DNA of 64,000 nucleotides, taken from assembly GCA_964417725.1 (NCBI GenBank), contig CAYQIV010000006.1:1-64000 (forward strand). The letters run 5' to 3'. A program made the translations under genes and the position numbers. The DNA comes from SHZI01 sp964417725. Lineage in GTDB: Bacteria; Pseudomonadota; Gammaproteobacteria; Steroidobacterales; GCA-2729495. Positions 33,512-43,029 of this stretch are shown piece after piece; positions within the stretch are counted from its first letter, which is position 1; every line of letters begins with the position of its first letter. The notes under the pieces were generated by a model. That model worked only from the letters and a program-made list of their open reading frames with translations. It had not been told where the DNA came from and ran no database searches.

Positions 33512-34690
33512 ATGTCACGCCCTTTCTTTGCCGGCCTGCTTGCGCCCGTGCGCCGACTGGCCTCACGGCGCGGCGGCTTGCCGCTGCTCGTCCTGCTGGT
33601 GACGGCGGGCCTCATCGGCCTGCTGGCCGTCAGCCGTCCGCGGCTCGTTCCCGAAATGCACGCCGAGCGTGTCTGGCCGGTGCAGTCGGTGGCGGTCCGT
33701 CGCCAGGACATCCAGCCCGAGCTGGTCGTGTTCGGCGAAGTGGTGGCCGGGCGCCGCAGCGAGCTGCGCGCCCTCGTGGCCGGGCCCATCGTGCGCATCG
33801 GCGAGCGCTTCCGCGAAGGGGGCGTGGTTGCCGCCGGGGAACTGCTCGTCGAGATCGACCCGTTCCACTACCGCACGACTCTCGCCGAACGGCGCGCGCA
33901 GCTGCGCGAGGCCGAAGTGCACCTCGACCAGCTGCAGCGCGACGAGCGGCGCATCGTCGCCCTCCATGCCGAGGGCAGCGTATCGGCTCGTGACCGTGAC
34001 AATGCCGAGCTGGCTGCCCGCCAGCAGGAGGCGGTTGTCGAGCAGCGTCGCATCGACGTCGAACGTGCCGAACGCGAACTTGCCGATACCCGGCTGACGG
34101 CGCCCTACGGCGGCGTGCTCGGCAACGTCAGCGGCGACCTCGGCAAGCGCCTCGGCGCCAACGACAAGGTTGCCGATCTGACCGACACCGGCCAGCTCGA
34201 GGTGCGCTTCTCGTTGTCCAACGCCGAGTATGGCCGCCTCTCCGCCGACGGCGAGGTGCTGATCGGCCGTGCCGTGACGGTGGCCTGGCAGGTCGGCGAG
34301 CAGACCCGCCGCTATCCGGCGCGCATCGCGCGCACCGGCGCCGAGATCATCTCGACGACCGGTGGCATCGATGTCTACGCCGTGCTCGATGCCGGGGTGC
34401 AATCCGACCTGCGGCCCGGCGCGTTCGTCTCCGTCGTCGTGCCCGACCGGCGCTATGAGGCGGTCTATGTCGCCCCGGAGAGCGCCCTGCACGGCGATGA
34501 CCTCGTCTACATCATCGCCGGTGAACGGTTGACGGCGCGGCGCATCGCGCTGCTCGGCCATGCGGGCAGCGACATGATCTTCCGTGCGGCAGGCGAGCCG
34601 GCGCTCGCCGACGGCGATCGTGTGGTGGTCACGCCGCTGCGCGAGGCCGGTGTCGGCGTCAAGGTCATCGACCGGCCGGCCGGCGACTGA
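33512..34690 (+). CDS. RND efflux periplasmic adaptor subunit
   Basis: 392 residues. One N-terminal membrane anchor (about 22-40), lipoyl half with VVAGRRSELRALVAGPIVRIGERFREG, a coiled-coil hairpin (about 125-195), the second lipoyl half LTAPYGGVLGNVSGDLGKRLG, then beta-barrel and membrane-proximal domains. It is followed 2 bases later by the RND permease, with which it must work. The ATG at 33512 is used; the frame is open 40 codons upstream into the divergent gene's start region. Confidence 0.9.
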   Translation: MSRPFFAGLLAPVRRLASRRGGLPLLVLLVTAGLIGLLAVSRPRLVPEMHAERVWPVQSVAVRRQDIQPELVVFGEVVAGRRSELRALVAGPIVRIGERFREGGVVAAGELLVEIDPFHYRTTLAERRAQLREAEVHLDQLQRDERRIVALHAEGSVSARDRDNAELAARQQEAVVEQRRIDVERAERELADTRLTAPYGGVLGNVSGDLGKRLGANDKVADLTDTGQLEVRFSLSNAEYGRLSADGEVLIGRAVTVAWQVGEQTRRYPARIARTGAEIISTTGGIDVYAVLDAGVQSDLRPGAFVSVVVPDRRYEAVYVAPESALHGDDLVYIIAGERLTARRIALLGHAGSDMIFRAAGEPALADGDRVVVTPLREAGVGVKVIDRPAGD

Positions 34691-34692
34691 GC

Positions 34693-37600
34693 ATGGCGCA
34701 GGGCGGTTTCATCGCCATGTTCGCCCGCCACCGGGTGGCGGCGAATCTGCTGATGTGGGCGCTGATCCTCTTCGGCCTGTGGGGCGCCAACAACATTTCC
34801 CGGCAGGTCCTGCCCGACTTCAGCATCGAGAAGATCCGTATCACGGTGGTGTGGCCGGGGGCCAGCCCGGAGGATGTCGAGAGCAACGTGCTCGAGGCGA
34901 TCGAGCCTGAGATCCGCTTTCTCGAGAAGGTCGACAGGGTCGATTCGGTGGCTGCCGAAGGCCGTGCCGAGGTCATCATCGACTTCGACAGCGGCGTGAA
35001 CATCTCCAAGGCGCTGACCGACGTCGAGTCGGCCATCTCGCGCATCACCACCTTCCCGCAGGACATGGAGAGGCCGGTTGTCAGCCAGATCGTCAACAGC
35101 GACCTGGTGTGCCGCATCGAGGTCTCCGGGCCGTTCCCCGAGGTGGCGCTGAAGCGCCATGCGCGGCGCATCCGCGACGACCTGCTCGATCGCGGCCTGT
35201 CCGAAATCCGCCTGCTCGGCCTGCGCAAGTCGGAGATCTGGGTCGAGATTCCCGACGATGCCCTGCGCGCCCTCGATCTGACCATCGGCGATGTCGCCTC
35301 GCGCATCGCCGCGTCGAGTGTCGACATGCCCTCGGGCAGCATCGAGAGCGGCAGCGTCTCGCGCCAGATCCGCACGGAGCACCTGGCGCGCACCGCAGCC
35401 GAAGTCGCCGGCATCGAGGTCGTCTCGCATCGTTCCGGCGAGAAGCGCCGCCTGCGCGACATCGGCCACGTCAGCGAAACCTTCGAAGACGGGGCGGTCT
35501 CGCGCACCACCGGCGGCTACCAGTCCATCGGGCTGATGGTCATGCGTTCGCGCGGGGTCGATTCGGTGGCTGCGCAGGAAGGCGTTGCCGCCTACCTCGA
35601 CGAACTGCGCGCCGAGCTGCCGCCGACGCTCAAGGTCGACATGTACGATGTGTTTGCCGACCAGGCCACGCAGCGCGTGCGCATGGTCATGGAGAACGGT
35701 GCCCAGGGCATCGTCCTCGTGCTGCTGATCCTCTTCCTGTTCATGAATGCCAGGGTCGCGTTCTGGGTTGCCTGGGGCATCCCGATCTCGGTGCTGGCGA
35801 CGCTCGGGGCGATGGTCCTGCTGGGGTTCACGCTCAACCTGATCAGCATGTTCGCCATCCTCATGGCCATCGGCATCATCGTCGACGATGCAATCGTCGT
35901 CGCCGAAAGCGCCGAAGTGCTGCACCGGCGCGGCGCCAGTGCCGAGGAAGCCGTGCTGACCGCGGTCCAGCGCATGGCTCCGGCGGTGATCGCCGCGGGC
36001 CTGACCACCGTGGCGGGCTTCATGCCGGTGCTGGCCATCGGTGCCACCGTCGGCAAGATCATCCGCGAACTGCCCATCACCGTCTGTCTGGCCATCCTGT
36101 TCAGCCTCATCGAATGCCTGCTGGTCCTGCCCATGCACCTCAAGCACGCGCTGGTGCGCCTTGAAGCGCAGGGCGGCAGCGGCGTCAACCCCTTCGCTTC
36201 GCGCCTCGAGGCCGGCGGCCCGGGGCGCTGGCCGGCATTGGCCGGGTACCGGCTGGTCGCGGCCCGCGAGCGGTTCCTCGAACGCTTCCGCGAGTTCCGC
36301 GAGGGGCGCTTCGCGCGCTTCACGGCGTGCTGCTACCAGCGGCGCTACAGCACGGTGCTGGCCACGGTCTGCTCGCTGGTGCTGGCCATCTCGCTGTTCG
36401 CCACCGGCCGCGTCGGCTTCGAGTTCTTCGCTTCGCCGGAAACCGACCTGTTCTTCGGCAATTTCTCCTTCACGCCGGGCACGCCGCGCGAGCAGACCGG
36501 GCGCATGATCGACGAGATGGGTCGTGCGGTGCGTGCCGTCGAGGCGCGCCTGACGGATGGTCGCGGCGGGCTGATCCGCTATCAGGTCGGCAGCATCGGC
36601 ACCAACGAATCACGTCCGGGCGAGGTCATCCAGACCGGCGATCATGCCGGGGGCTATACCGTCGAACTGATCTCGGGTGACCTGCGCGAGGTGCACAACG
36701 CCGAGTTCATCCGCGCCTGGCGCGATGAGGTGCAGCTGATGCCCGGCGTCGAGCGGCTGTCGATCATCGACCTCAGTGCCGGCGGTCCGCCGGGTCGCGA
36801 CCTCGACATGCGCCTGTCCGGTGCGCCCCTGCAGGTGCTCAAGGCTGCCGCCGTCGAACTCCAGGCTGCCGTCGCCGACATCCCCGGCATCATCACGGTG
36901 GCCGACAACCTGCCTTGGGGCAAACAGGAACTGGTCATGGCGCTGACGCCGGCCGGAGGGGCCATGGGCTTTCGCACCCAGGACGTCGCCCGCCAGGTCC
37001 GCGATGCCTTCGAGGGGGCCATCGCCGTGCGGTTCCCGCGCGACCAGGAGGAGGTCATCGTCCGCGTGCGGCTCGCCGCCGGCGACAGCCCGCGCGACAC
37101 TCTGCGCGACTTCATCCTGCGCGCACCCGATGGCCACGAGGTGCCCCTGATCGAGGTGGTCGACATTGGCACCCGGGTCGGGTTCTCGGAGATCCGCCGC
37201 GAGGACGGCCTGCGCCAGGTGGCGGTCTCCGCCGATGTCGACTACGACGTCACCACCACCAACGAGGTGGCAGCACTGCTGCGCGCCACGGTGCTGCCGA
37301 CGCTGATGCGCACCCATGGCGTGCAGGTCACCTTCAAGGGCAAGGCGGAGGAGCAGGCGCGTGCGCTGGGCGAGTTCCGCACCGCGCTGGCGCTGGCGCT
37401 GGCCGGTATCTACATCATCCTCGCCTGGGTGTTTGCCAGCTACACGCGTCCGCTGGTCGTCATGGCGATCATTCCCTTCGGCCTCGTCGGCGCCGTGGTC
37501 GGCCACTGGGTGATGGGCTACAACATGAACATGCTGAGCATGCAGGCACTGCTCGGCCTGTCGGGGGTGCTGGTCAACGACACCATCGTGCTGCTGCAGA

Positions 37601-37917
37601 CGGTGGAGCGTCATCGCGCCGATGGCGCGAGCCTGGCCGAGGCCGTGCAGCGGGGCGTGCGCGAACGCCTGCGGCCGGTGATCCTGACCACCGGCACGAC
37701 CATCGGCGGCGTGGTCAGCCTGCTCTTCGAGGGCAGCCTGCAGGCCCAGCTCGTGCAGCCCATCGCCGTGACGCTGATTTTCGGCCTGCTGTTCGCCCCG
37801 GTGCTCGTCTTCCTCTACGTGCCGGCACTGCTCGGCATCGGTGAGGACCTGCGTCGCTGGCGTTATGGCGAGCCCAGTCGCGAGGGGTCGCCGGGGGCTG
37901 CCGCGTCACGGTCGTAG
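34693..37917 (+). CDS. RND-family efflux permease (AcrB/HAE1-like)
   Basis: 1074 residues, full length for the family. Twelve membrane helices in two halves, with large periplasmic loops. Recognisable parts are FARHRVAANLLMWALILFG at the N-terminus, GASPEDVESNVLEAIEPEI, the helix-4 stretch around AILMAIGIIVDDAIVVAESAE carrying the proton-relay DD pair, and ALLGLSGVLVNDTIVLLQTVE in the second half. The exported compound is unknown. Only one permease gene is present, so it probably forms a homotrimer. Its last 55 bases overlap the 3' end of the convergent MFS gene. Confidence 0.93.
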   Translation: MAQGGFIAMFARHRVAANLLMWALILFGLWGANNISRQVLPDFSIEKIRITVVWPGASPEDVESNVLEAIEPEIRFLEKVDRVDSVAAEGRAEVIIDFDSGVNISKALTDVESAISRITTFPQDMERPVVSQIVNSDLVCRIEVSGPFPEVALKRHARRIRDDLLDRGLSEIRLLGLRKSEIWVEIPDDALRALDLTIGDVASRIAASSVDMPSGSIESGSVSRQIRTEHLARTAAEVAGIEVVSHRSGEKRRLRDIGHVSETFEDGAVSRTTGGYQSIGLMVMRSRGVDSVAAQEGVAAYLDELRAELPPTLKVDMYDVFADQATQRVRMVMENGAQGIVLVLLILFLFMNARVAFWVAWGIPISVLATLGAMVLLGFTLNLISMFAILMAIGIIVDDAIVVAESAEVLHRRGASAEEAVLTAVQRMAPAVIAAGLTTVAGFMPVLAIGATVGKIIRELPITVCLAILFSLIECLLVLPMHLKHALVRLEAQGGSGVNPFASRLEAGGPGRWPALAGYRLVAARERFLERFREFREGRFARFTACCYQRRYSTVLATVCSLVLAISLFATGRVGFEFFASPETDLFFGNFSFTPGTPREQTGRMIDEMGRAVRAVEARLTDGRGGLIRYQVGSIGTNESRPGEVIQTGDHAGGYTVELISGDLREVHNAEFIRAWRDEVQLMPGVERLSIIDLSAGGPPGRDLDMRLSGAPLQVLKAAAVELQAAVADIPGIITVADNLPWGKQELVMALTPAGGAMGFRTQDVARQVRDAFEGAIAVRFPRDQEEVIVRVRLAAGDSPRDTLRDFILRAPDGHEVPLIEVVDIGTRVGFSEIRREDGLRQVAVSADVDYDVTTTNEVAALLRATVLPTLMRTHGVQVTFKGKAEEQARALGEFRTALALALAGIYIILAWVFASYTRPLVVMAIIPFGLVGAVVGHWVMGYNMNMLSMQALLGLSGVLVNDTIVLLQTVERHRADGASLAEAVQRGVRERLRPVILTTGTTIGGVVSLLFEGSLQAQLVQPIAVTLIFGLLFAPVLVFLYVPALLGIGEDLRRWRYGEPSREGSPGAAASRS

Positions 37918-39251
37918 CGCACCGGCCGGCCCTCGCGCAGCCATACCCAGAGGGCACCGAGGAAGATCAGGAAGTTGACCAGACCGACGAAGATCACCGG
38001 CGACGAAATCGACAGGTGGTCGAAGAGGTAGCCGCCGACCAGGCTGGTGAGCAGGATGCCGGCCGCGCCGCAGAAGCCCGCCAGGCCGATCACCGAGCCG
38101 CGCACATGGACCGGTGCTTCCTGGCCGAGCAGGGCCGTCACCGACAGGATCACGCCCATCTGGCCCATGCCGGTCAGCACCGCACCGATGTAGCCGGCGA
38201 CGCCGAAGGGGTTGTCCTGCAGGCCGAACCAGATGTAGCCGGTCGAGGCGATGAGCAGTGCCAGACCAAGGCAGGCCAGCCGGTTGAAACGATCGAGCAA
38301 TATCCCCGAGACCGGCGCCCAGAGCAGCGAGGAAAACTGGATCAGACCGAACATCAACCCGGCCTTGGCGATCGATTCCGAGGCGCTGAGCCCGGTATTG
38401 CGCCCGGCCTGCTGCAGCCACAGCGAGATGAAGGTCGCGACCAGTGTCAGGTCGGCGCGTGAGGCCGTCGAGCCGGCGTAGCAGACGAACAGCCGCGGGT
38501 TTTTCAGTCCCTCGGCGATGCCGATGCGCAAGGCACTGAACGGACTGACCTTCTGGCGCGTGCCGGTGGGCGTGCCGCCCATCAGGCCGACCTGCATGAC
38601 GACTGCCGTGACGAGGCACAGGCCGGCGACCGTCAGCAGCATGTAGCGGCCGGATGCCTCGACACTGAACCCCATGCCCTGATAGACGGCCGGCAGCTTG
38701 GCGAAGAGCAATGTCGCCAGGCCCACGCCGAGGCCGTTGAGGATGCCCGTCAGCCCGGACAGCTTGCCGCGCGAGGACTCGGCGGGGTAGTCGGCCGCTG
38801 TCACCGCGATCATCGTTCCCGCCATCGCCAGGCCGACGGCGAACACCACGCGGTAGGCATAGAGCTCGAAGATGGAGTCGGCGAACGCATACAGTGCATA
38901 GCCCAGTGCCGTGACGCCGACCCCGGCGGCGAACAGCGAGCGCCTGCCGAAGCGGTCCGAGAGGCTGCCGACGTAGGCGATCAGCGACAGCGTGATGATT
39001 TCCTGGCTGGTGATCAGCCACGCCGTGACGCGGCCCTTCTGGTCGGCAGGGACATGGACCAGTTCGTCGAGGATGTAGGGCAGCGCGAAATTGAAGAAGC
39101 TGACCAGCGTCATGATGACGAAGTTGACGTAGAGGTAGCTCCAGGCATTGACCCCGCTGACGCCGGGGGCGAAGCCGATGGGACCGAGCCGGTAGCCAGG
39201 CGCGAAGGGGCTGGGCGCGGCAGCCGCGGGCTGCCGTGGTGAATCTGTCAC
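37863..39251 (-). CDS. MFS transporter
   Basis: 462 residues, 12 membrane segments. AYVGSLSDRFGRRSLF is the loop 2-3 motif and LLDRFNRLACLG its repeat in the second half. The GTG at 39251 has AAGGAAT upstream and starts MTDSPRQPAAA; the frame is open to 39329. It lies 79 bases downstream of a sugar-kinase gene on the same strand and may import the substrate of that kinase (inference). The final 18 codons overlap the end of the RND permease on the other strand. Confidence 0.88.
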   Translation of the reverse strand: MTDSPRQPAAAAPSPFAPGYRLGPIGFAPGVSGVNAWSYLYVNFVIMTLVSFFNFALPYILDELVHVPADQKGRVTAWLITSQEIITLSLIAYVGSLSDRFGRRSLFAAGVGVTALGYALYAFADSIFELYAYRVVFAVGLAMAGTMIAVTAADYPAESSRGKLSGLTGILNGLGVGLATLLFAKLPAVYQGMGFSVEASGRYMLLTVAGLCLVTAVVMQVGLMGGTPTGTRQKVSPFSALRIGIAEGLKNPRLFVCYAGSTASRADLTLVATFISLWLQQAGRNTGLSASESIAKAGLMFGLIQFSSLLWAPVSGILLDRFNRLACLGLALLIASTGYIWFGLQDNPFGVAGYIGAVLTGMGQMGVILSVTALLGQEAPVHVRGSVIGLAGFCGAAGILLTSLVGGYLFDHLSISSPVIFVGLVNFLIFLGALWVWLREGRPVRYDRDAAAPGDPSRLGSP

Positions 39252-39330
39252 GAATGGATTCCTTGGGGTCAGGCCATGCCGCGCCACCCTGGCGCCGCGC
39301 CGGCACCATGGCAGGCCGTCGCCGGGCAAG

Positions 39331-40788
39331 TCAATCGGCGCGTGGCGCCAGGGGTGCGCCGGACCGGGCTGCGGTCATCATCGCCTCGTGCCAGCGACCG
39401 AAGCGTGCGTCGAGCGCCGCGTCGGGCCGCGGCTGGAAATACTCGCCGGGGCCCCGTGGCCAGCCTGCAGGGCTGCCGGCGACGAGCCAGGCGAGGCCGC
39501 GCGCCGTGGCTTCGCGCTCATCGCTGCGCCAGACGGGCAGTCGGCACAGGTTGGCCAGGCGCTGGCAGAAAAGCCGGTTGGCCGACAGCCCGCCGGTCAG
39601 CACCGCGCGTGCCAGCGGCGGGCCGTGCGGCTGCATCTCGTCGAGGTTGACCCTGACGAGGAAGACGATGCTTTCCAGTACCGCAAGCAGGCGCAGCAGT
39701 GTGCCTCCGCTGCCGAGGTAGCGACTGTCGAATGCGGCCAGCCAGTAGGGCGAACCGAGACCGGAGATGCCGTTGAGGTATAGCGGTGGCTCGCCGGGCG
39801 GCTCGTGTGCGGCCAGTTCGTCGAGGGCGCGCGCGGCATCGCAGCCTTCGGCCGCGGCCCACGCCTCGATGGCGCTGCCCGCGCCGTTCACCGTGCCTTC
39901 CAGCATGAAGTCGGTGTGCCCGCTGTCGGACCACACGACGCTGGTCAAAAGCCGCGGTGCGTCGGGTGGCCGGTCGGGGAGACTGCGCTGGATGAAGGCG
40001 CCGGTGCCGGTGTTGATGTAGGCCAGTGCCGGGTCGAGCGGCCCGAAGGCAAAGGGCGCGGCCGACTGGTCGCCCGTACAGACGCCGAGTGGCACGGGGC
40101 CGGCGGCGGTGTCCAGGGTGCCGCAGGCATGGCGGCTGTGCACGCAGCGTGGCAGGTGGTCGCGGGCGATGCCGAAGAGTTCGAGCAGTGCATCCGACCA
40201 GTCGCCACGACGCGGGTCCCACAGCAGCGTGCGCGAGGCGTTGGCCGGGTCGACGACCAGCGGTCGCTCGATGAGCAGGCGACAGAGGATGAAACTCGCC
40301 AGCGGACCCATCACCAGCGTGCCGGCACGCGCGGCAGCGGCCACGACGGGCAAGTGGTCGAGGCACCAGCGCATCTTGCTCGCGCCGTAGTGGGGTGACA
40401 GCACCAGACCGGTGCGGGTGTGGATCCACGCTTGCCGGTCCTCGAACCGGGCCAGCCACGCCGCGTGGCGGCGGTCCTGCCACGACAGCACCGGCGACAG
40501 GGCCGCGCCCGTCGACCGGTCCCAGCAGACCATGCTCGAGCGCTGCGTGGCGAGGCCCGCGGCAACGATCCGCCCCGGGTGGCCGGCAAGGGGGCCGCAG
40601 ACCATGTCGATGGCCGCCCGCAGCGAGGTGATGAGCGCCTCCGGGTCGTGCTCGACCTGCAGGCCATCGGCGCTGCGCCGGGTCCCGACGGGTACCAGCG
40701 CGGTGTCATGCAGGTGGCCATGCCGGTCATAGAGCAGGGCGCGGCTGGCATGTCCGCCCTGGTCGATGGCGAGGTACAGCGCTCGCAT
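39331..40788 (-). CDS. FGGY-family carbohydrate kinase
   Basis: 485 residues, two actin-like ATPase domains. The N-terminus YLAIDQGGHASRALLYDRHG is the phosphate-1 motif, close to glycerol kinase and xylulokinase. GLATQRSSMVCWDRSTG and SWQDRR are substrate-domain motifs; CTGDQSAAPFAFG and NTGTGAFIQ make the second phosphate region; LTGGLSANRLFCQ is the adenosine motif. The substrate is not clear: GDQ and INTGTG resemble glycerol kinase, but length and context allow another polyol. Divergent from puuD with 104 bases between starts. Confidence 0.88.
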   Translation of the reverse strand: MRALYLAIDQGGHASRALLYDRHGHLHDTALVPVGTRRSADGLQVEHDPEALITSLRAAIDMVCGPLAGHPGRIVAAGLATQRSSMVCWDRSTGAALSPVLSWQDRRHAAWLARFEDRQAWIHTRTGLVLSPHYGASKMRWCLDHLPVVAAAARAGTLVMGPLASFILCRLLIERPLVVDPANASRTLLWDPRRGDWSDALLELFGIARDHLPRCVHSRHACGTLDTAAGPVPLGVCTGDQSAAPFAFGPLDPALAYINTGTGAFIQRSLPDRPPDAPRLLTSVVWSDSGHTDFMLEGTVNGAGSAIEAWAAAEGCDAARALDELAAHEPPGEPPLYLNGISGLGSPYWLAAFDSRYLGSGGTLLRLLAVLESIVFLVRVNLDEMQPHGPPLARAVLTGGLSANRLFCQRLANLCRLPVWRSDEREATARGLAWLVAGSPAGWPRGPGEYFQPRPDAALDARFGRWHEAMMTAARSGAPLAPRAD

Positions 40789-40892
40789 GGCTGTGGGTCC
40801 CGGCGGGGTGGGGGAGACAACGGTAGCACCACCGCAGCCCGCCCCGCGCTGGTGATTGCGGCGTCCCCCCGTTTTCGGGCACCGTAGTCCCC

Positions 40893-41639
40893 ATGCGCGG
40901 CAAGCTGCCCCTCATTGGTGTCATTTCCGACCGGCGAATGCTGGGTCGGCAGGCGTTTCAGCTTCAGGGCGAGAAGTACCTCGATGCCGTCGTCGCCAGC
41001 GTCGGCGGCTATCCGGTGGGGTTGCCCTGCCTGGCTGGCTTTGACGGGGTCGAAGGCCTCGCCCGGCTCGACGGCCTGCTCCTGACGGGCAGTCCATCCA
41101 ACGTCGAACCGCATCGCTATGGCGCGCCGACCGATCCGGCCAACACCCTCCACGACCCGGCACGCGACGAGGCCGTGTTCGCGCTGATTCCGGCGGCCGT
41201 GCGGTACGGTCTGCCGCTGCTGGCGATCTGCCGCGGCTTTCAGGAACTCAATGTGGCCTTTGGCGGCAGCCTGCACCAGCAGGTCCATGCCATCGAAGGC
41301 CTCGACGACCATCGCGAGGACCGCACGGCACCGCTCGAGGTGCAGTACGCCCCGGTGCATGAGGTGCGCTTCACGCCCGGCGGCATGCTGCAGGCGATCG
41401 CCGGTGTCGATTCGGCGCGCGTCAACTCGGTGCATCACCAGGGTGTAGACCGGCTGGGTGAAGGGCTGTGCGTCGAGGCTACCGCGCCCGACGGCCTCAT
41501 CGAGGCGCTGTCCGTGCGCGATGCCCCCGGTTTCGTCCTTGGTGTGCAGTGGCACCCGGAGTGGCGCGCGACGGACGATGGCCTGTCGACGCGGATCTTC
41601 CGCGCCTTCGGTGATGCCTGTCGGGGCCATCGCCCGTGA
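40893..41639 (+). CDS. puuD: Gamma-glutamyl-gamma-aminobutyrate hydrolase
   Basis: 248 residues, class I glutamine amidotransferase-like fold. Releases GABA and glutamate from gamma-Glu-GABA, the last shared step of the glutamylated putrescine route. The catalytic Cys sits in LLAICRGFQELNVAFGG and the His-Glu pair in GVQWHPEW. DGLLLTGSPSNVEPHRYG is the family's glycine-rich loop. First gene of an eight-gene operon. Its stop overlaps the puuA start (GTGA). ATG at 40893; there is little room for a long leader. Confidence 0.93.
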   Translation: MRGKLPLIGVISDRRMLGRQAFQLQGEKYLDAVVASVGGYPVGLPCLAGFDGVEGLARLDGLLLTGSPSNVEPHRYGAPTDPANTLHDPARDEAVFALIPAAVRYGLPLLAICRGFQELNVAFGGSLHQQVHAIEGLDDHREDRTAPLEVQYAPVHEVRFTPGGMLQAIAGVDSARVNSVHHQGVDRLGEGLCVEATAPDGLIEALSVRDAPGFVLGVQWHPEWRATDDGLSTRIFRAFGDACRGHRP

Positions 41640-42991
41640 CTATCGACCAGGACAGCCTGCGGCGCTGGCTCGCCGACCATGACATCGATGAGGTTGAGGC
41701 GGTGGTGCCCGACATGGCCGGCGTCGCGCGCGGCAAGTACATGCCGTCGCGCAAGTTCGGCGATCAGGCTGGCATGCGCCTGCCCGAGTCGGTGTTCGTC
41801 CAGTCGATCACCGGCGAATATGCCGATGATTTCCTCGATGAGTCGATCGTCCATCCCGCTGACCGCGACATGGTGGCCCTGCCCGATCTCGCAACGCTGC
41901 GTCTCGTGCCGTGGGGCGGGGAGCCGACGGCCTGCGTGATCCACGACTGCTACACCGAGGCGGGGCTGGCAGTCGACATCGCACCGCGCCAGGTGCTGCG
42001 CCAGGTCATCGGCCTGCTGCGCGAACGCGGCCTGGTGCCGGTCGTTGCCCCGGAGATCGAGTTCTACCTCGTCAAGCGCAACACCGACCCCGACTACCCG
42101 CTCGAGCCGCCGGTCGGGCGCTCGGGTCGCAAGGAGACGGTCCGGCAGCCCTACAGCATGGATGCCGTCGACGAGTTCGAGCCGTTCATCGAAGACATCT
42201 ACCGCTATTGCGAGACCCAGCGTCTCGAGGTCGACAACCTGGCGCACGAGAATGGCACCGCACAGCTCGAGCTGAACTTTCGCCACGGCGACCCGCTCGA
42301 GCTGTCGGACCAGATGTTCCTCTTCAAACGCACCGTGCGCGAGACGGCGATGCGCCACGACATCTACGCCACCTTCATGGCCAAACCGATGGAGCACGAG
42401 CCAGGCAGCGCCATGCACTGGCACATCAGCCTGCGGCATGCCGATGATGGCCGCAACGCCTTCGTCGACGCCGGCGGCGGCGAGAGTGCGCTGTTCCGCC
42501 ACTTCATCGCCGGCATGCAGCGCCACCTGCCGGCCGTGACGCTGTTCTGTGCGCCCTACGTCAATTCCTACCGCCGTTTCACCCGCTACATGTCGGCGCC
42601 GATCAACTTGCAGTGGGGCTACGACAACCGCACGGTCGGCCTGCGCGTGCCCCAGTCCGACGTCGACAACCGACGCATCGAGAACCGTGTCGCCGGTGCC
42701 GACGTCAACCCCTACCTGGCGATCGCCGCATCGCTGGCCTGCGGGCTGCTGGGCCTCGAGGATGGTCTCGAGCCGGGTCCGCCGGAACAAGGCAGCGCCT
42801 ACCGGCGTCCCTTTGCCCTGCCGGGCAGCCTGCTCGAGGCGATCACGGCGCTGGAGCAGGACATGCGCATCCGGCGGCTGCTGGGCGAGCGCTTCGTGCA
42901 GATCTACACGGCGATCAAGCGCCAGGAGCATCAGGCCTACTTCGAGGTCATCAGCCCCTGGGAACGCGAGTACCTGCTGCTCAACGTATGA
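41636..42991 (+). CDS. puuA: Gamma-glutamylputrescine synthetase (glutamine synthetase family)
   Basis: 451 residues. Joins glutamate to putrescine with ATP, the first step of the Puu route. The PuuA type is shown by the N-terminus (DIDEVEAVVPDMAGVARGKYMP) and the lack of the adenylylation loop of true glutamine synthetase. Metal and substrate motifs include EIEFYLV, NGTAQLELNF, MHWHISLRH and the RRFTRYMSAPINLQWG stretch. The GTG start overlaps the puuD stop. It is not the housekeeping GS regulated by glnE at 9.7 kb. Confidence 0.93.
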   Translation: MTIDQDSLRRWLADHDIDEVEAVVPDMAGVARGKYMPSRKFGDQAGMRLPESVFVQSITGEYADDFLDESIVHPADRDMVALPDLATLRLVPWGGEPTACVIHDCYTEAGLAVDIAPRQVLRQVIGLLRERGLVPVVAPEIEFYLVKRNTDPDYPLEPPVGRSGRKETVRQPYSMDAVDEFEPFIEDIYRYCETQRLEVDNLAHENGTAQLELNFRHGDPLELSDQMFLFKRTVRETAMRHDIYATFMAKPMEHEPGSAMHWHISLRHADDGRNAFVDAGGGESALFRHFIAGMQRHLPAVTLFCAPYVNSYRRFTRYMSAPINLQWGYDNRTVGLRVPQSDVDNRRIENRVAGADVNPYLAIAASLACGLLGLEDGLEPGPPEQGSAYRRPFALPGSLLEAITALEQDMRIRRLLGERFVQIYTAIKRQEHQAYFEVISPWEREYLLLNV

Positions 42992-43029
42992 CGCCACCGG
43001 CCCGCGGGGCGGGTGCGCGGGAGAACACC

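Noticed and set aside
34507..36147. 546-codon frame opposite the RND permease
   Set aside because: Asp/His/Gly-rich antisense translation typical of shadows of GC-rich genes.
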